Part shown: positions 23,862 to 31,487 of the stretch, in pieces
Layout: every line of letters begins with the position of its first letter
Numbering within the stretch: the first letter of the stretch is position 1
The notes under the pieces: generated by a model
The model's input: the letters and a program-made list of their open reading frames with translations, nothing else
Told to the model about the DNA's origin: nothing
Databases searched by the model: none
Program-made: the position numbers and the translations under genes
From: SFEL01 sp963640685
GTDB taxonomy: Bacteria > Bacillota > Clostridia > Christensenellales > CAG-138
Assembly: GCA_963640685.1 (NCBI GenBank)
Contig: CAVIAA010000025.1
Location: forward strand, 1 to 31,487
DNA: 31,487 bases
Reading direction: 5' to 3'

Positions 23862-24776
23862 ATGAAGGAGCGGGGCGGCGTTGAAGTACTGCGGCAGGAG
23901 CTGGCGAAATACAAAATAAGGGCTGATGCCCCGATGTCGGAATACACGTCATTTCGCATAGGCGGCTCGGCCGATCTGCTCTTTATGCCTGCAGACCGGC
24001 AGCAGCTCATGTACGGCATCACAAGGGCAGATGAGCTCGGCGTGCCGTATATCGTAATAGGCAACGGCAGCAACCTGCTGGTGAGCGATGAAGGCATAGA
24101 CGGCTTGGTAATACGCATCTCAGGGGATTTTGCCGGCATAGAGTACGACGGAAGCAGGCAGCAGCTGCTTGCCGGCACGCTGCTTTGCGCTGCGGCAAGG
24201 GACTCCGTTGAGCGGGGCTTTGGCGGCCTCGAGTGGGCAGCCGGTATCCCGGGCACTGTTGGCGGCGCGGTAGCGATGAACGCGGGGGCGTACGGCGGCG
24301 AGCTGAAGCAGCTTCTGCAGGAGGTTCAGTACATCGAAAACGGCGAGCTGAAGAGCAAAAAACCGACCGATGACGAGCTTGGGTACAGGCGCAGTGCCTT
24401 TGCTGCACCTGAGCGCATAGTGATCGCCGCAACGCTTGCCCTTACGCCAAACGACGACGGGGCAATGGAACGAATGAAGGAGTATTCGGAGCGGAGACGC
24501 ATAAAGCAGCCCTTGAATTATCCAAGTGCTGGGAGCACCTTTAAGCGGCCGGAGGGGCATTTTGCCGGTGCGCTCATTGAACAGGCCGGGCTGAAGGGTA
24601 CCCGCATAGGCGGGGCTGAGGTGAGCACGCTTCACGCAGGCTTCATCATAAACAGGGGCGGGGCGACCGGAGCTGATGTGCGGCAGCTCATTGAGCTGGT
24701 GCAGCAGAGGGTATTCGAGAGCAGCGGGGTTGAGTTGGAGCCGGAGGTAAGATTCATCGGGAGGCGAAAAAAATAA
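23862..24776 (+). CDS. murB: UDP-N-acetylenolpyruvoylglucosamine reductase
   Basis: MurB reduces UDP-GlcNAc-enolpyruvate to UDP-MurNAc with NADPH and FAD in the cytosol. At 304 residues it is a type II (Gram-positive) MurB. FAD-binding features are YIVIGNGSNLLVSDEGIDGLVI and AGIPGTVGGAVAMNAGAYGGE; the catalytic serine lies in SAGSTFKRP and the catalytic glutamate in LEPEVRFIG near the end. The start is at 23862, 6 bases after GGAGGAA, rather than the in-frame ATG at 23832. The murB-rapZ-whiA order is conserved in Clostridia. Confidence 0.95.
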   Translation: MKERGGVEVLRQELAKYKIRADAPMSEYTSFRIGGSADLLFMPADRQQLMYGITRADELGVPYIVIGNGSNLLVSDEGIDGLVIRISGDFAGIEYDGSRQQLLAGTLLCAAARDSVERGFGGLEWAAGIPGTVGGAVAMNAGAYGGELKQLLQEVQYIENGELKSKKPTDDELGYRRSAFAAPERIVIAATLALTPNDDGAMERMKEYSERRRIKQPLNYPSAGSTFKRPEGHFAGALIEQAGLKGTRIGGAEVSTLHAGFIINRGGATGADVRQLIELVQQRVFESSGVELEPEVRFIGRRKK

Positions 24777-24780
24777 GATT

Positions 24781-25653
24781 ATGCAATTGATAATACTTAC
24801 CGGCATGTCCGGAGCAGGAAAGACTCAGGCGCTGAAAAAATTCGAAGATTCAGGATACTTTTGCGTGGACAACCTTCCGTGCGAAATGTGCCCGGGGTTG
24901 GTAGAGCTGTGCAGCAGGGCGATGCCTCCGGTAGAGAAGGCGGCGGTGGTAATGGACAGCAGGGACAGACTTTTCAGGCTCAACCTGAAAAACACCTTGA
25001 GCAGGCTGGACGATACAAATGTCGATTACAGAATAGTCTTTCTGGATTGCCGCGACGAAGTGCTGGAACGAAGATATAACGAAACTCGCCGCAGACACCC
25101 GCTTTCGGACGACATCGCCGAGGGCATACGCACTGAACGCGAAATACTGGCCGAAATAAGGGATAGAGCTGAAATAATAATAGACACAACCAATATGCGT
25201 CCGTTGGAGCTCGGCGCAGCGCTGGAGCGCGAGCTTAATATGGGCAGCACAGACTTTGCAATAAAAATAATGAGCTTCGGCTATAAGCGCGGCGTGCCGT
25301 TTGAAGCGGATATAGTGCTGGACATGCGCTTTTCGCCCAACCCATTCTATGACAGGGAGCTGCGGCCGCTGTCCGGCAGCGATTCGGCGGTCAAGGCATT
25401 CGTTATGCAGGACGATGACGTAAGAGCCCTGATGGACGATGTAGAGGCTATGATCTACAGATTGATTCCGCGCTTTATTCAGCAGGAAAAGCGCCGGCTC
25501 TGCATCGCCTTTGGCTGCACCGGCGGCAGGCACCGCTCGGTGTGCGCGGCTGAGGAGCTATATGACAGGCTAAAGGAAAAGTACACGGTCGCGATCTTAC
25601 ACAGGGATCTTGCTTCGGAGGGCAGCGATATAAAAGAACGTACCGGAGAATAA
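24781..25653 (+). CDS. rapZ: RapZ/YvcJ-family nucleotide-binding protein
   Basis: The 290-residue protein has a Walker A motif GMSGAGKT at residues 8-15, the family segment GYFCVDNLP, and the C-terminal motif AFGCTGGRHRSV. RapZ of E. coli is an adapter that directs RNase E to GlmZ RNA; Firmicute YvcJ proteins hydrolyse nucleotides and affect competence, and their target is unclear. It starts 4 bases after murB and ends 7 bases before whiA. The glmR/yvcK gene usually found between rapZ and whiA is absent. Confidence 0.94.
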   Translation: MQLIILTGMSGAGKTQALKKFEDSGYFCVDNLPCEMCPGLVELCSRAMPPVEKAAVVMDSRDRLFRLNLKNTLSRLDDTNVDYRIVFLDCRDEVLERRYNETRRRHPLSDDIAEGIRTEREILAEIRDRAEIIIDTTNMRPLELGAALERELNMGSTDFAIKIMSFGYKRGVPFEADIVLDMRFSPNPFYDRELRPLSGSDSAVKAFVMQDDDVRALMDDVEAMIYRLIPRFIQQEKRRLCIAFGCTGGRHRSVCAAEELYDRLKEKYTVAILHRDLASEGSDIKERTGE

Positions 25654-25660
25654 AACTGAT

Positions 25661-26587
25661 ATGTCTTTTTCATCTAAAACAAAGGACGAGCTGGTTGAAG
25701 GCTGCAGGCGCGGCAGCCCCGAGGAGAAGCGGTCTCTGCTCTGCGGCATAACCCATGCGGCAGGGTCGATGACGCTTGGACGCGGCGGCGTCGGCTTGCA
25801 GTTTATAACGGAAAATGACAACGTGGCCGCGCTCACGGCGCGGCTGGGGCAGGAGCTTTACGGCGTAAAGGCAGAAATATCCATAAGCGAAAAGGAACGC
25901 CTGAACGCCGTAAGCAACGTAGTAAGGTTTACGGGCGATGGAGCGACGGAGCTGCTTAGGGACGCCGGCTACGGCGTTGGCGGTGAGCTTGAGCTCGGCA
26001 GCATACCGCCTGAGCTGGTTGAAAATGAAGGCAGGGCAAGGGCGTTCCTGCGCGGCGTTTTTCTCGGTGCAGGCTCTGTAAGCGACCCTAAAAAGGGATA
26101 TCACCTTGAGCTCGTATGCCGGTATGAGCAGTTCGCGGCGTCGCTTTGCCGTATAATGGGCGAGCTTGGCATAGCGGCAAAGTATTTACCGCGTAAATCC
26201 AGCTATGTAGTGTACCTGAAGGACGGCGAGCTGGTATCGGATTTTATAACGCTCATAGGGGCGATGAACAGTACCATGGCCTTTGAGGAGGCGCGGGTCA
26301 TGCGCAGCGTGAGCAACCACATAAACCGGCAGCAGAACTTTGAGGACGCAAACATGAACAAGGCGGCTGCAGCGGCAGCACAGCAGCTTCTCGATATTGA
26401 GTTCATACGGCTAAACGGCGGCCTTGAGGCGCTTCCGCCTAAGCTCAGAGAGACGGCCGAGGTGCGCATAAACAACCCAGAGGCAACGCTTGCCGACCTT
26501 GCCGAGCTTGCGGAAATAAGCAAATCCGGCCTTAACCATCGCCTCGCAAAGCTGTCGATAATAGCGCAGGAGCTAAGGGATAAATAG
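25661..26587 (+). CDS. whiA: DNA-binding protein WhiA
   Basis: WhiA combines a degenerate homing-endonuclease-like (LAGLIDADG) N-terminal part with a C-terminal helix-turn-helix. Here residues about 1-215 hold the first part (with FLRGVFLGAGSVSDPKKGYHLE) and about 220-308 the second, ending in ISKSGLNHRLAKL, which is the family's recognition helix. In Bacillus WhiA influences cell division and chromosome segregation; in Streptomyces it is a sporulation regulator. The length of 308 residues is typical. It is tightly linked to rapZ. Confidence 0.95.
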   Translation: MSFSSKTKDELVEGCRRGSPEEKRSLLCGITHAAGSMTLGRGGVGLQFITENDNVAALTARLGQELYGVKAEISISEKERLNAVSNVVRFTGDGATELLRDAGYGVGGELELGSIPPELVENEGRARAFLRGVFLGAGSVSDPKKGYHLELVCRYEQFAASLCRIMGELGIAAKYLPRKSSYVVYLKDGELVSDFITLIGAMNSTMAFEEARVMRSVSNHINRQQNFEDANMNKAAAAAAQQLLDIEFIRLNGGLEALPPKLRETAEVRINNPEATLADLAELAEISKSGLNHRLAKLSIIAQELRDK

Positions 26588-26597
26588 GAGCAGACAA

Positions 26598-29500
26598 ATG
26601 AGCGGATTCACACACCTGCATGTGCATACACAGTATAGCCTGCTGGACGGCGCGGCGCGTATTAGCGAGCTCGTTGCGAGGGCAAAGGAGCTGAACATGG
26701 ATTCGCTGGCCATAACCGACCACGGAGCCATGTATGGCGTCATAGATTTCTATAAGGAATGTAAAAAGAACGGCATAAAGCCGATACTCGGTACCGAGGC
26801 GTATGTCGCCCCGGGCTCACACCTTGAAAAAAACAGCTCGAGGGAAAATGCCCATATAATTTTGCTTTCAAAAAACGAGCAGGGCTATAAAAACCTCATG
26901 AAGCTGTCCAGCATATCCTTTGTCGATGGCTTTTACTATAAGCCGCGCATCGACTATGCTCTTCTTGAGCAGTATCACGAGGGCATAATCTGCCTTTCCG
27001 CCTGCCTTGCGGGCGATATACCGCAGCTGATTCTAAAAAGACGGTATGATGACGCAAAGGCTCTTGCAAAGCGGCTAAAGGGCATATTCGGCGACGATTT
27101 TTATATAGAAATACAAAATCACGGAATACCGGAGCAGTTAGAGGTGCTGCCGCAGCTCGTTCAGCTGGCAAATGAGCTGGGCATAAAATATGTAGCCACC
27201 AACGACGTACATTACGTTAAAAAAGAAGATGCCGAAAGCCAGGATGTGCTGCTCTGCATACAGACCAACAGGGTAGTTACAGATGAAAACCGAATGAGAA
27301 TGTCCGCGGATGAGTTTTATTTAAAATCCGAGGATGAGCTGCGGGCAATGCTGCCGGAATACCCTGAGGCCTTTAAAACGACTGGGGAAATCGCCGATAA
27401 GTGCAACGTTGAAATCAAATTCGGCGAGCAGCACCTGCCCGGCTTTACGGCGCCGGACGGCATGACTAACCTTGAATACCTGACAAAGCTATGCCGGGAG
27501 GGCCTTGAACGCAAAATGCCCGCTGCGTCAAAGGAAGTACGGGACAGGCTGGAATATGAAATAAGCGTTATAGCCCAAATGGGCTTTGTTGACTATTTCC
27601 TGATAGTATGGGATTTTGTAAACTTTGCACACGAGAACGGCATTTTTGTGGGTCCCGGGCGGGGAAGCGGTGCTGGCAGCCTTGCTGCCTACTCAATGGG
27701 TATAACTGATACTGACCCGATTAAATACGACCTTATATTCGAACGCTTTCTTAACCCCGAGCGCATCTCCATGCCGGATTTTGACATAGATTTCTGTATA
27801 GAGCGGCGGCAGGAGGTCATAGATTACGTTACGCGAAAGTACGGTGCGGATCACGTCTGCCAGATAATAACATTTGGCTCAATGGCGGCGCGGCTTGTGG
27901 TGCGAGATGTCGGCAGGGCGCTGGATATGCCGTATGCGGAGGTCGACAGGATAGCAAAGATGATACCAAACGCCCTCGGCATGACGCTAACAAAGGCGCT
28001 TGAGCTTTCGCCCGAATTAAAGGCACTGTACGACAGCGACACGAAAATAAAAAAGCTGATCGACCTGTCCCTAAAATTGGAGGGGCTGCCGCGGCACGCC
28101 TCTACTCATGCGGCAGGTGTCGTCATATGTGCTCAGCCAACGGTGGAATATGTGCCGCTGCAGCGCAACGAGGACGCAATAACCACACAGTTCACAAAGG
28201 ACACGGTGGAGGAGCTCGGCCTGCTCAAAATGGATTTTCTCGGCCTGCGCAACCTTACCGTGATACGGGATACGCTGGATTTCATAAAAAAGCAGGGCAG
28301 AGAGGTGCCCGACCTTGAGCGCATGGAAAACGATGACCCGGCGGTATTCAAAATGATATCCGAGGGGGATACCGACGGCGTGTTCCAGCTGGAATCAAAC
28401 GGGATGCGGCAGTTCATGATGCAGCTTCAGCCAGACTGCTTTGAGGATATAATCGCCGGAATATCCCTGTTCCGTCCGGGACCAATGGAACAGATACCGA
28501 GATATATAGCGGCACGAAACGACAGGAAAAACATAAAATACGCCCATGAAAAGCTGAAGCCGATACTGGAAAAGACCTATGGCTGTATGGTATATCAAGA
28601 GCAGGTAATGCAGATAGTGCGCGACCTTGCGGGCTATTCCTGGGGCAGGAGCGACCTTGTGCGCAGAGCCATGGCAAAAAAGAAGCACGATGTTATGGCA
28701 AAGGAGCGCGAGTACTTTATAAACGGCATAGTGGAGGACGGAAAGGTCATAGTTCCGGGTGCGGTCCGCAACGGCGTAGATAAGGATACCGCGAACAGAA
28801 TATTCGATGAAATGATGGACTTTGCATCTTATGCCTTCAATAAGTCCCATGCGGCAGCGTATGCCGTTCTCGCTTACCGGACCGCGTACCTGAAGAAATA
28901 CTACCCGGTTGAGTTTATGACGGCGCAGATGAACAGCTTCATCGGAAAGGACATGAAGAAAATATCCGAATACGTCGGTTACTGCCGCCAGCGCGGAATA
29001 GACGTGCTGCCGCCGGATGTAAACAGCAGCACCTCAAAGTTCTCGGTTGAAAACGGCGGAATACGCTTTGGCTTCGCCGCCATAAAGAATGTAGGAGAGA
29101 GCGTTACGGAGAATATCGCGGCAGAAAGGGAGAAAAACGGCTCATTCAAGGATTTCTATGATTTTATACGCCGAGATGAGCAGGTAAACAAGCGCAGCCT
29201 TGAGGGACTTATCAAGGCGGGCTGCTTTGACAGCATGAAGCTGCACCGTTCTCAGCTTCTTGCGGTATACGAGCAGGCTATGAGCGCCGTCGGCAGCGAA
29301 AACAAGCGCCGCGCCTCCGGGCAGCTTTCGCTATTTGATATGGCCGGCGGGAATGAGGTCGCGTCCGAGGCGGATATACCCATACCGAGTATTCAGGAGC
29401 TCGACCAAAGCACACTGCTCTCAATGGAGCGAGAGGTGATGGGCGTATACATAAGCGGACATCCGCTGCTGGATTACGCAGCGGAGCTCAAGGCGCTCGA

Positions 29501-30047
29501 CCAATGCAGCGAGCTTTCTGCGGCGGACGACACAGGGGCGTATAAGGACAACCAAAGGGTACGCGCAGGCGGCATAATAACCTCCGTTCGCACAAAGCCC
29601 GTTAAAAGTGGAAACGGCCTTATGGCCTATGCCGTGGTAGAAGATCTTTCCGGCAGCGTAGAGTTCGCCGTTTTTCCATCGGTATTCAATCGATTTGGCA
29701 ACAGGTTGATAGTCGATAATAAGGTTGTGGTTTCTGGCAGGCTAAGTATGCGGGAGGATCAGAACAACACCGTGATTGCGGATGAGATAATGCCGCTTGA
29801 AAAAAACGCAGCGGCAGGCAAAGCGGCAGGTAAGCTGTATCTCAGGCTGAACACCAAGGATAAGTCTGTACTCGATCGCCTTACGACGGTACTAAGGCGG
29901 TATCCCGGAAGCAGCACCGTGATACTTGTGGACAACGCAACGAAAAAGGCCATGCAGGCGGATAAAGAGCTGTCCGTAAACCCGTCTGTAACGCTTATCG
30001 AAGTGCTGAATGAACTGCTTGGCAAGGAGAATGTGAGACTGAAATGA
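26598..30047 (+). CDS. dnaE: DNA polymerase III alpha subunit (DnaE)
   Basis: This is the replicative or lagging-strand polymerase subunit, 1149 residues. It has an N-terminal PHP domain (HLHVHTQYSLLDG, about 1-205), the C-family polymerase core with metal-binding D396 and D398 in PDFDIDF and D546 in LKMDFLGLRNL, a tandem HhH region (SYAFNKSHAAAYAVL segment precedes it) and an OB-fold near about 985-1065. Low-GC Gram-positive bacteria also have PolC; this is the DnaE-type protein. AGGAG lies 7 bases before the ATG. The stop overlaps the next gene's start as ATGA. Confidence 0.96.
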   Translation: MSGFTHLHVHTQYSLLDGAARISELVARAKELNMDSLAITDHGAMYGVIDFYKECKKNGIKPILGTEAYVAPGSHLEKNSSRENAHIILLSKNEQGYKNLMKLSSISFVDGFYYKPRIDYALLEQYHEGIICLSACLAGDIPQLILKRRYDDAKALAKRLKGIFGDDFYIEIQNHGIPEQLEVLPQLVQLANELGIKYVATNDVHYVKKEDAESQDVLLCIQTNRVVTDENRMRMSADEFYLKSEDELRAMLPEYPEAFKTTGEIADKCNVEIKFGEQHLPGFTAPDGMTNLEYLTKLCREGLERKMPAASKEVRDRLEYEISVIAQMGFVDYFLIVWDFVNFAHENGIFVGPGRGSGAGSLAAYSMGITDTDPIKYDLIFERFLNPERISMPDFDIDFCIERRQEVIDYVTRKYGADHVCQIITFGSMAARLVVRDVGRALDMPYAEVDRIAKMIPNALGMTLTKALELSPELKALYDSDTKIKKLIDLSLKLEGLPRHASTHAAGVVICAQPTVEYVPLQRNEDAITTQFTKDTVEELGLLKMDFLGLRNLTVIRDTLDFIKKQGREVPDLERMENDDPAVFKMISEGDTDGVFQLESNGMRQFMMQLQPDCFEDIIAGISLFRPGPMEQIPRYIAARNDRKNIKYAHEKLKPILEKTYGCMVYQEQVMQIVRDLAGYSWGRSDLVRRAMAKKKHDVMAKEREYFINGIVEDGKVIVPGAVRNGVDKDTANRIFDEMMDFASYAFNKSHAAAYAVLAYRTAYLKKYYPVEFMTAQMNSFIGKDMKKISEYVGYCRQRGIDVLPPDVNSSTSKFSVENGGIRFGFAAIKNVGESVTENIAAEREKNGSFKDFYDFIRRDEQVNKRSLEGLIKAGCFDSMKLHRSQLLAVYEQAMSAVGSENKRRASGQLSLFDMAGGNEVASEADIPIPSIQELDQSTLLSMEREVMGVYISGHPLLDYAAELKALDQCSELSAADDTGAYKDNQRVRAGGIITSVRTKPVKSGNGLMAYAVVEDLSGSVEFAVFPSVFNRFGNRLIVDNKVVVSGRLSMREDQNNTVIADEIMPLEKNAAAGKAAGKLYLRLNTKDKSVLDRLTTVLRRYPGSSTVILVDNATKKAMQADKELSVNPSVTLIEVLNELLGKENVRLK

Positions 30048-31487
30048 TACGAGAGCTGCCGATAGAAAAAAATGACGATGTAGAGCTGAATATAGATGCG
30101 CTCGGCTCGGAGGGGCAGGGAATAGGCAGGGTAGATGGCTATACGGTGTTCGTACCGCTCGCTCTGCCCGGCGAGAGGGTTCGTGCCCACGTTATAAAGA
30201 CGACCGCAGGCTACGGCGTAGCTAAGCTGACGGAGGTGATGGAGCCGTCGGCTGATCGCACGAAAAGCGACTGTTCTGCCTATCCGCGCTGCGGCGGCTG
30301 TACTATGCGGCACATGACCTATGCGGCACAGCTTGCAGCAAAAACGAAGCAGGTCAGGGACGCTTTTATACGCCTCGGCAGGTTTGGCGAGGAAGAGATA
30401 GAGGTACGCCCATGCATAGGCATGGAGCAACCGCTAAGATACCGCAACAAGGGCAGCTTCCCGTTTGGCTATGACGAAAGCCACAACATAGCCGCAGGCT
30501 TTTTCGCCCCGAGGAGCCATAGGATAATACCGATAAGCGACTGCCCGATACAGTCTGAGAGGGTTATGTCGGCCGTTCGAACGGTAACAAAATGGGCGCG
30601 TGAATATAATATCACGCCGTATGACGAGCTTAAGCGCTGCGGTCTGCTCAGGCACTGCATGGTGCGGGAATCCGATGATGGGATCATCGTGCTCGTCGTA
30701 ACGTCTGGCAGGCTGCCGCACGGAGACGAGCTCATTGAACTGCTTCGAGACAATATATCCGGGCTGACAGGCGTTATTCACAACCTTAACAAGGCGGATA
30801 CCAACGTAATATTAGGCGATAAATTTACGACGCTTTGGGGGAATGATCGCTTGCCGGTAACGGTAAAAGGGCACAGATTTAATGTATCCATGGCGTCTTT
30901 TCTGCAGGTGAATCCGATTCAAACGGACGTGCTGTACGGCTGTGCGCTTGATTTCATCGGCCTTGATGGCAGCGAAAGGGTCGCCGACGTTTATTGCGGC
31001 ATAGGCACTATTACGCTTATGCTTGCAGAGCATGCAAATGAGGTCATCGGCATAGAGTGCGTTTCTGAGGCTATTGAGGACGCGAACCGAGCCGCCGCAG
31101 AAAACGGCATACGAAACGCCCGGTTCATATGCGGAAACGCAGAGAATGTGCTGCCGAGGCTTGTTTCCGACGGGGAGCGGCTCGACTGCGCCGTTATCGA
31201 CCCGCCGCGCAAGGGCTGCGACGAAGCGGTGCTCACCGCCTTAGCCCAAAGCGGCGTAAAAAAAATAGTCTACGTTTCCTGCAACCCCGCTACCCTCGCC
31301 CGCGACTGCCGCACGCTTGCCTCTCTCGGCTATACCGTAAGCAAAATCCAGCCTGTCGACATGTTCCCCGACACTCATCATGTGGAGACGGTATGTCTTT
31401 TAGTGCGGACAAACGGTCTACATATCGACATCGATGTGGATGTTGAGGAAATGCTTCAGGAGAAGCGCGGTCAGGCAACCTATGCGC
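30044..31487 (+). CDS. rlmD: 23S rRNA (uracil-C5)-methyltransferase, RlmD/RumA type (3' truncated by the window)
   Basis: The frame is open from ATG 30044 to the window end (481 codons). It encodes a TRAM domain (about 1-65), an iron-sulfur motif with C77, C83, C86 (in YPRCGGC) and C167 (ISDCPIQ), a methyltransferase domain with VADVYCGIGTITL and VIDPPRKGC, the nucleophile C413 in YVSCNPATL and the general base E448 in HHVETV. It methylates a uridine of 23S rRNA (U1939 in E. coli numbering) to m5U using AdoMet. E. coli RumA stops shortly after the glutamate motif, but here the frame continues at least 28 residues (LHIDIDVDVEEMLQ...ATYA), which matches a C-terminal extension I recall in Clostridia members. 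The start overlaps the dnaE stop. Confidence 0.93.
   Translation, partial: MIRELPIEKNDDVELNIDALGSEGQGIGRVDGYTVFVPLALPGERVRAHVIKTTAGYGVAKLTEVMEPSADRTKSDCSAYPRCGGCTMRHMTYAAQLAAKTKQVRDAFIRLGRFGEEEIEVRPCIGMEQPLRYRNKGSFPFGYDESHNIAAGFFAPRSHRIIPISDCPIQSERVMSAVRTVTKWAREYNITPYDELKRCGLLRHCMVRESDDGIIVLVVTSGRLPHGDELIELLRDNISGLTGVIHNLNKADTNVILGDKFTTLWGNDRLPVTVKGHRFNVSMASFLQVNPIQTDVLYGCALDFIGLDGSERVADVYCGIGTITLMLAEHANEVIGIECVSEAIEDANRAAAENGIRNARFICGNAENVLPRLVSDGERLDCAVIDPPRKGCDEAVLTALAQSGVKKIVYVSCNPATLARDCRTLASLGYTVSKIQPVDMFPDTHHVETVCLLVRTNGLHIDIDVDVEEMLQEKRGQATYA

Noticed and set aside
1..31487. CRISPR arrays, insertion sequences, prophage, tRNA or rRNA genes
   Set aside because: I saw no regularly spaced repeats, transposase motifs, terminal inverted repeats, or tRNA-like cloverleaf segments in the gaps; a full scan was not possible by eye.

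Overview
The window reads as a piece of the chromosome of an endospore-forming Clostridia-type bacterium (Bacillota). The evidence is a run of sporulation and coat-type genes (spoIVB end, spo0A, ytfJ/gerW, DacF-type carboxypeptidases, a CotH-type protein, whiA). It also carries the Clostridia-like order M50 protease-scpA-scpB-ytfI-ytfJ-dac-rluB, and a Na+-translocating decarboxylase split into separate subunits. Coding density is high, isoleucine is very often ATA, and TGA is an ordinary stop. Species cannot be named from this sequence; a gut-type uncultured Clostridia lineage is my guess.

Layout. 1-3442: end of spoIVB, then spo0A, deoB and a DacF-like protein whose active site is lost. 3508-8325: M50 metalloprotease, scpA, scpB, ytfI-like, ytfJ, an intact D,D-carboxypeptidase and rluB, ending at a strong terminator. 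8407-11966: a four-gene decarboxylase operon (gamma, biotin carrier, beta, alpha) with a clear promoter and a terminator that can also serve the convergent gene. 11979-15314 (minus): a 1111-residue lipoprotein with four lamin-tail domains, a chitobiase-C-like domain and a CotH kinase domain. 15432-16308: a membrane-anchored barnase-type RNase followed by its barstar inhibitor. 16437-21581: two tandem response regulator/histidine kinase pairs that are clearly paralogous, then a radical-SAM protein of the PflX/COG1313 type. 22503-22755: an intergenic region with a promoter, a foldable RNA and a perfect terminator. 22756-31487: an orphan solute-binding-like protein, murB, rapZ, whiA, dnaE and the 5' part of an RlmD-type rRNA methyltransferase that runs off the window.

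What stands out. (1) The Spo0A receiver has lost its phospho-acceptor aspartate, both acidic-pocket residues and the conserved lysine, while the DNA-binding domain is well kept. (2) The DacF homologue next to deoB has lost all three penicillin-binding-protein motifs, while a fully active-looking paralogue lies 3 kb away. (3) The intergenic RNA at 22541-22716 has a closing helix that abuts a terminator, like a riboswitch or a 6S-type RNA, but I do not recognise its class. (4) Several ribosome-binding sites sit in hairpin arms or loops. (5) The usual glmR/yvcK gene is missing between rapZ and whiA.

All functions are read from motifs and remembered family features; no search or folding program was run.
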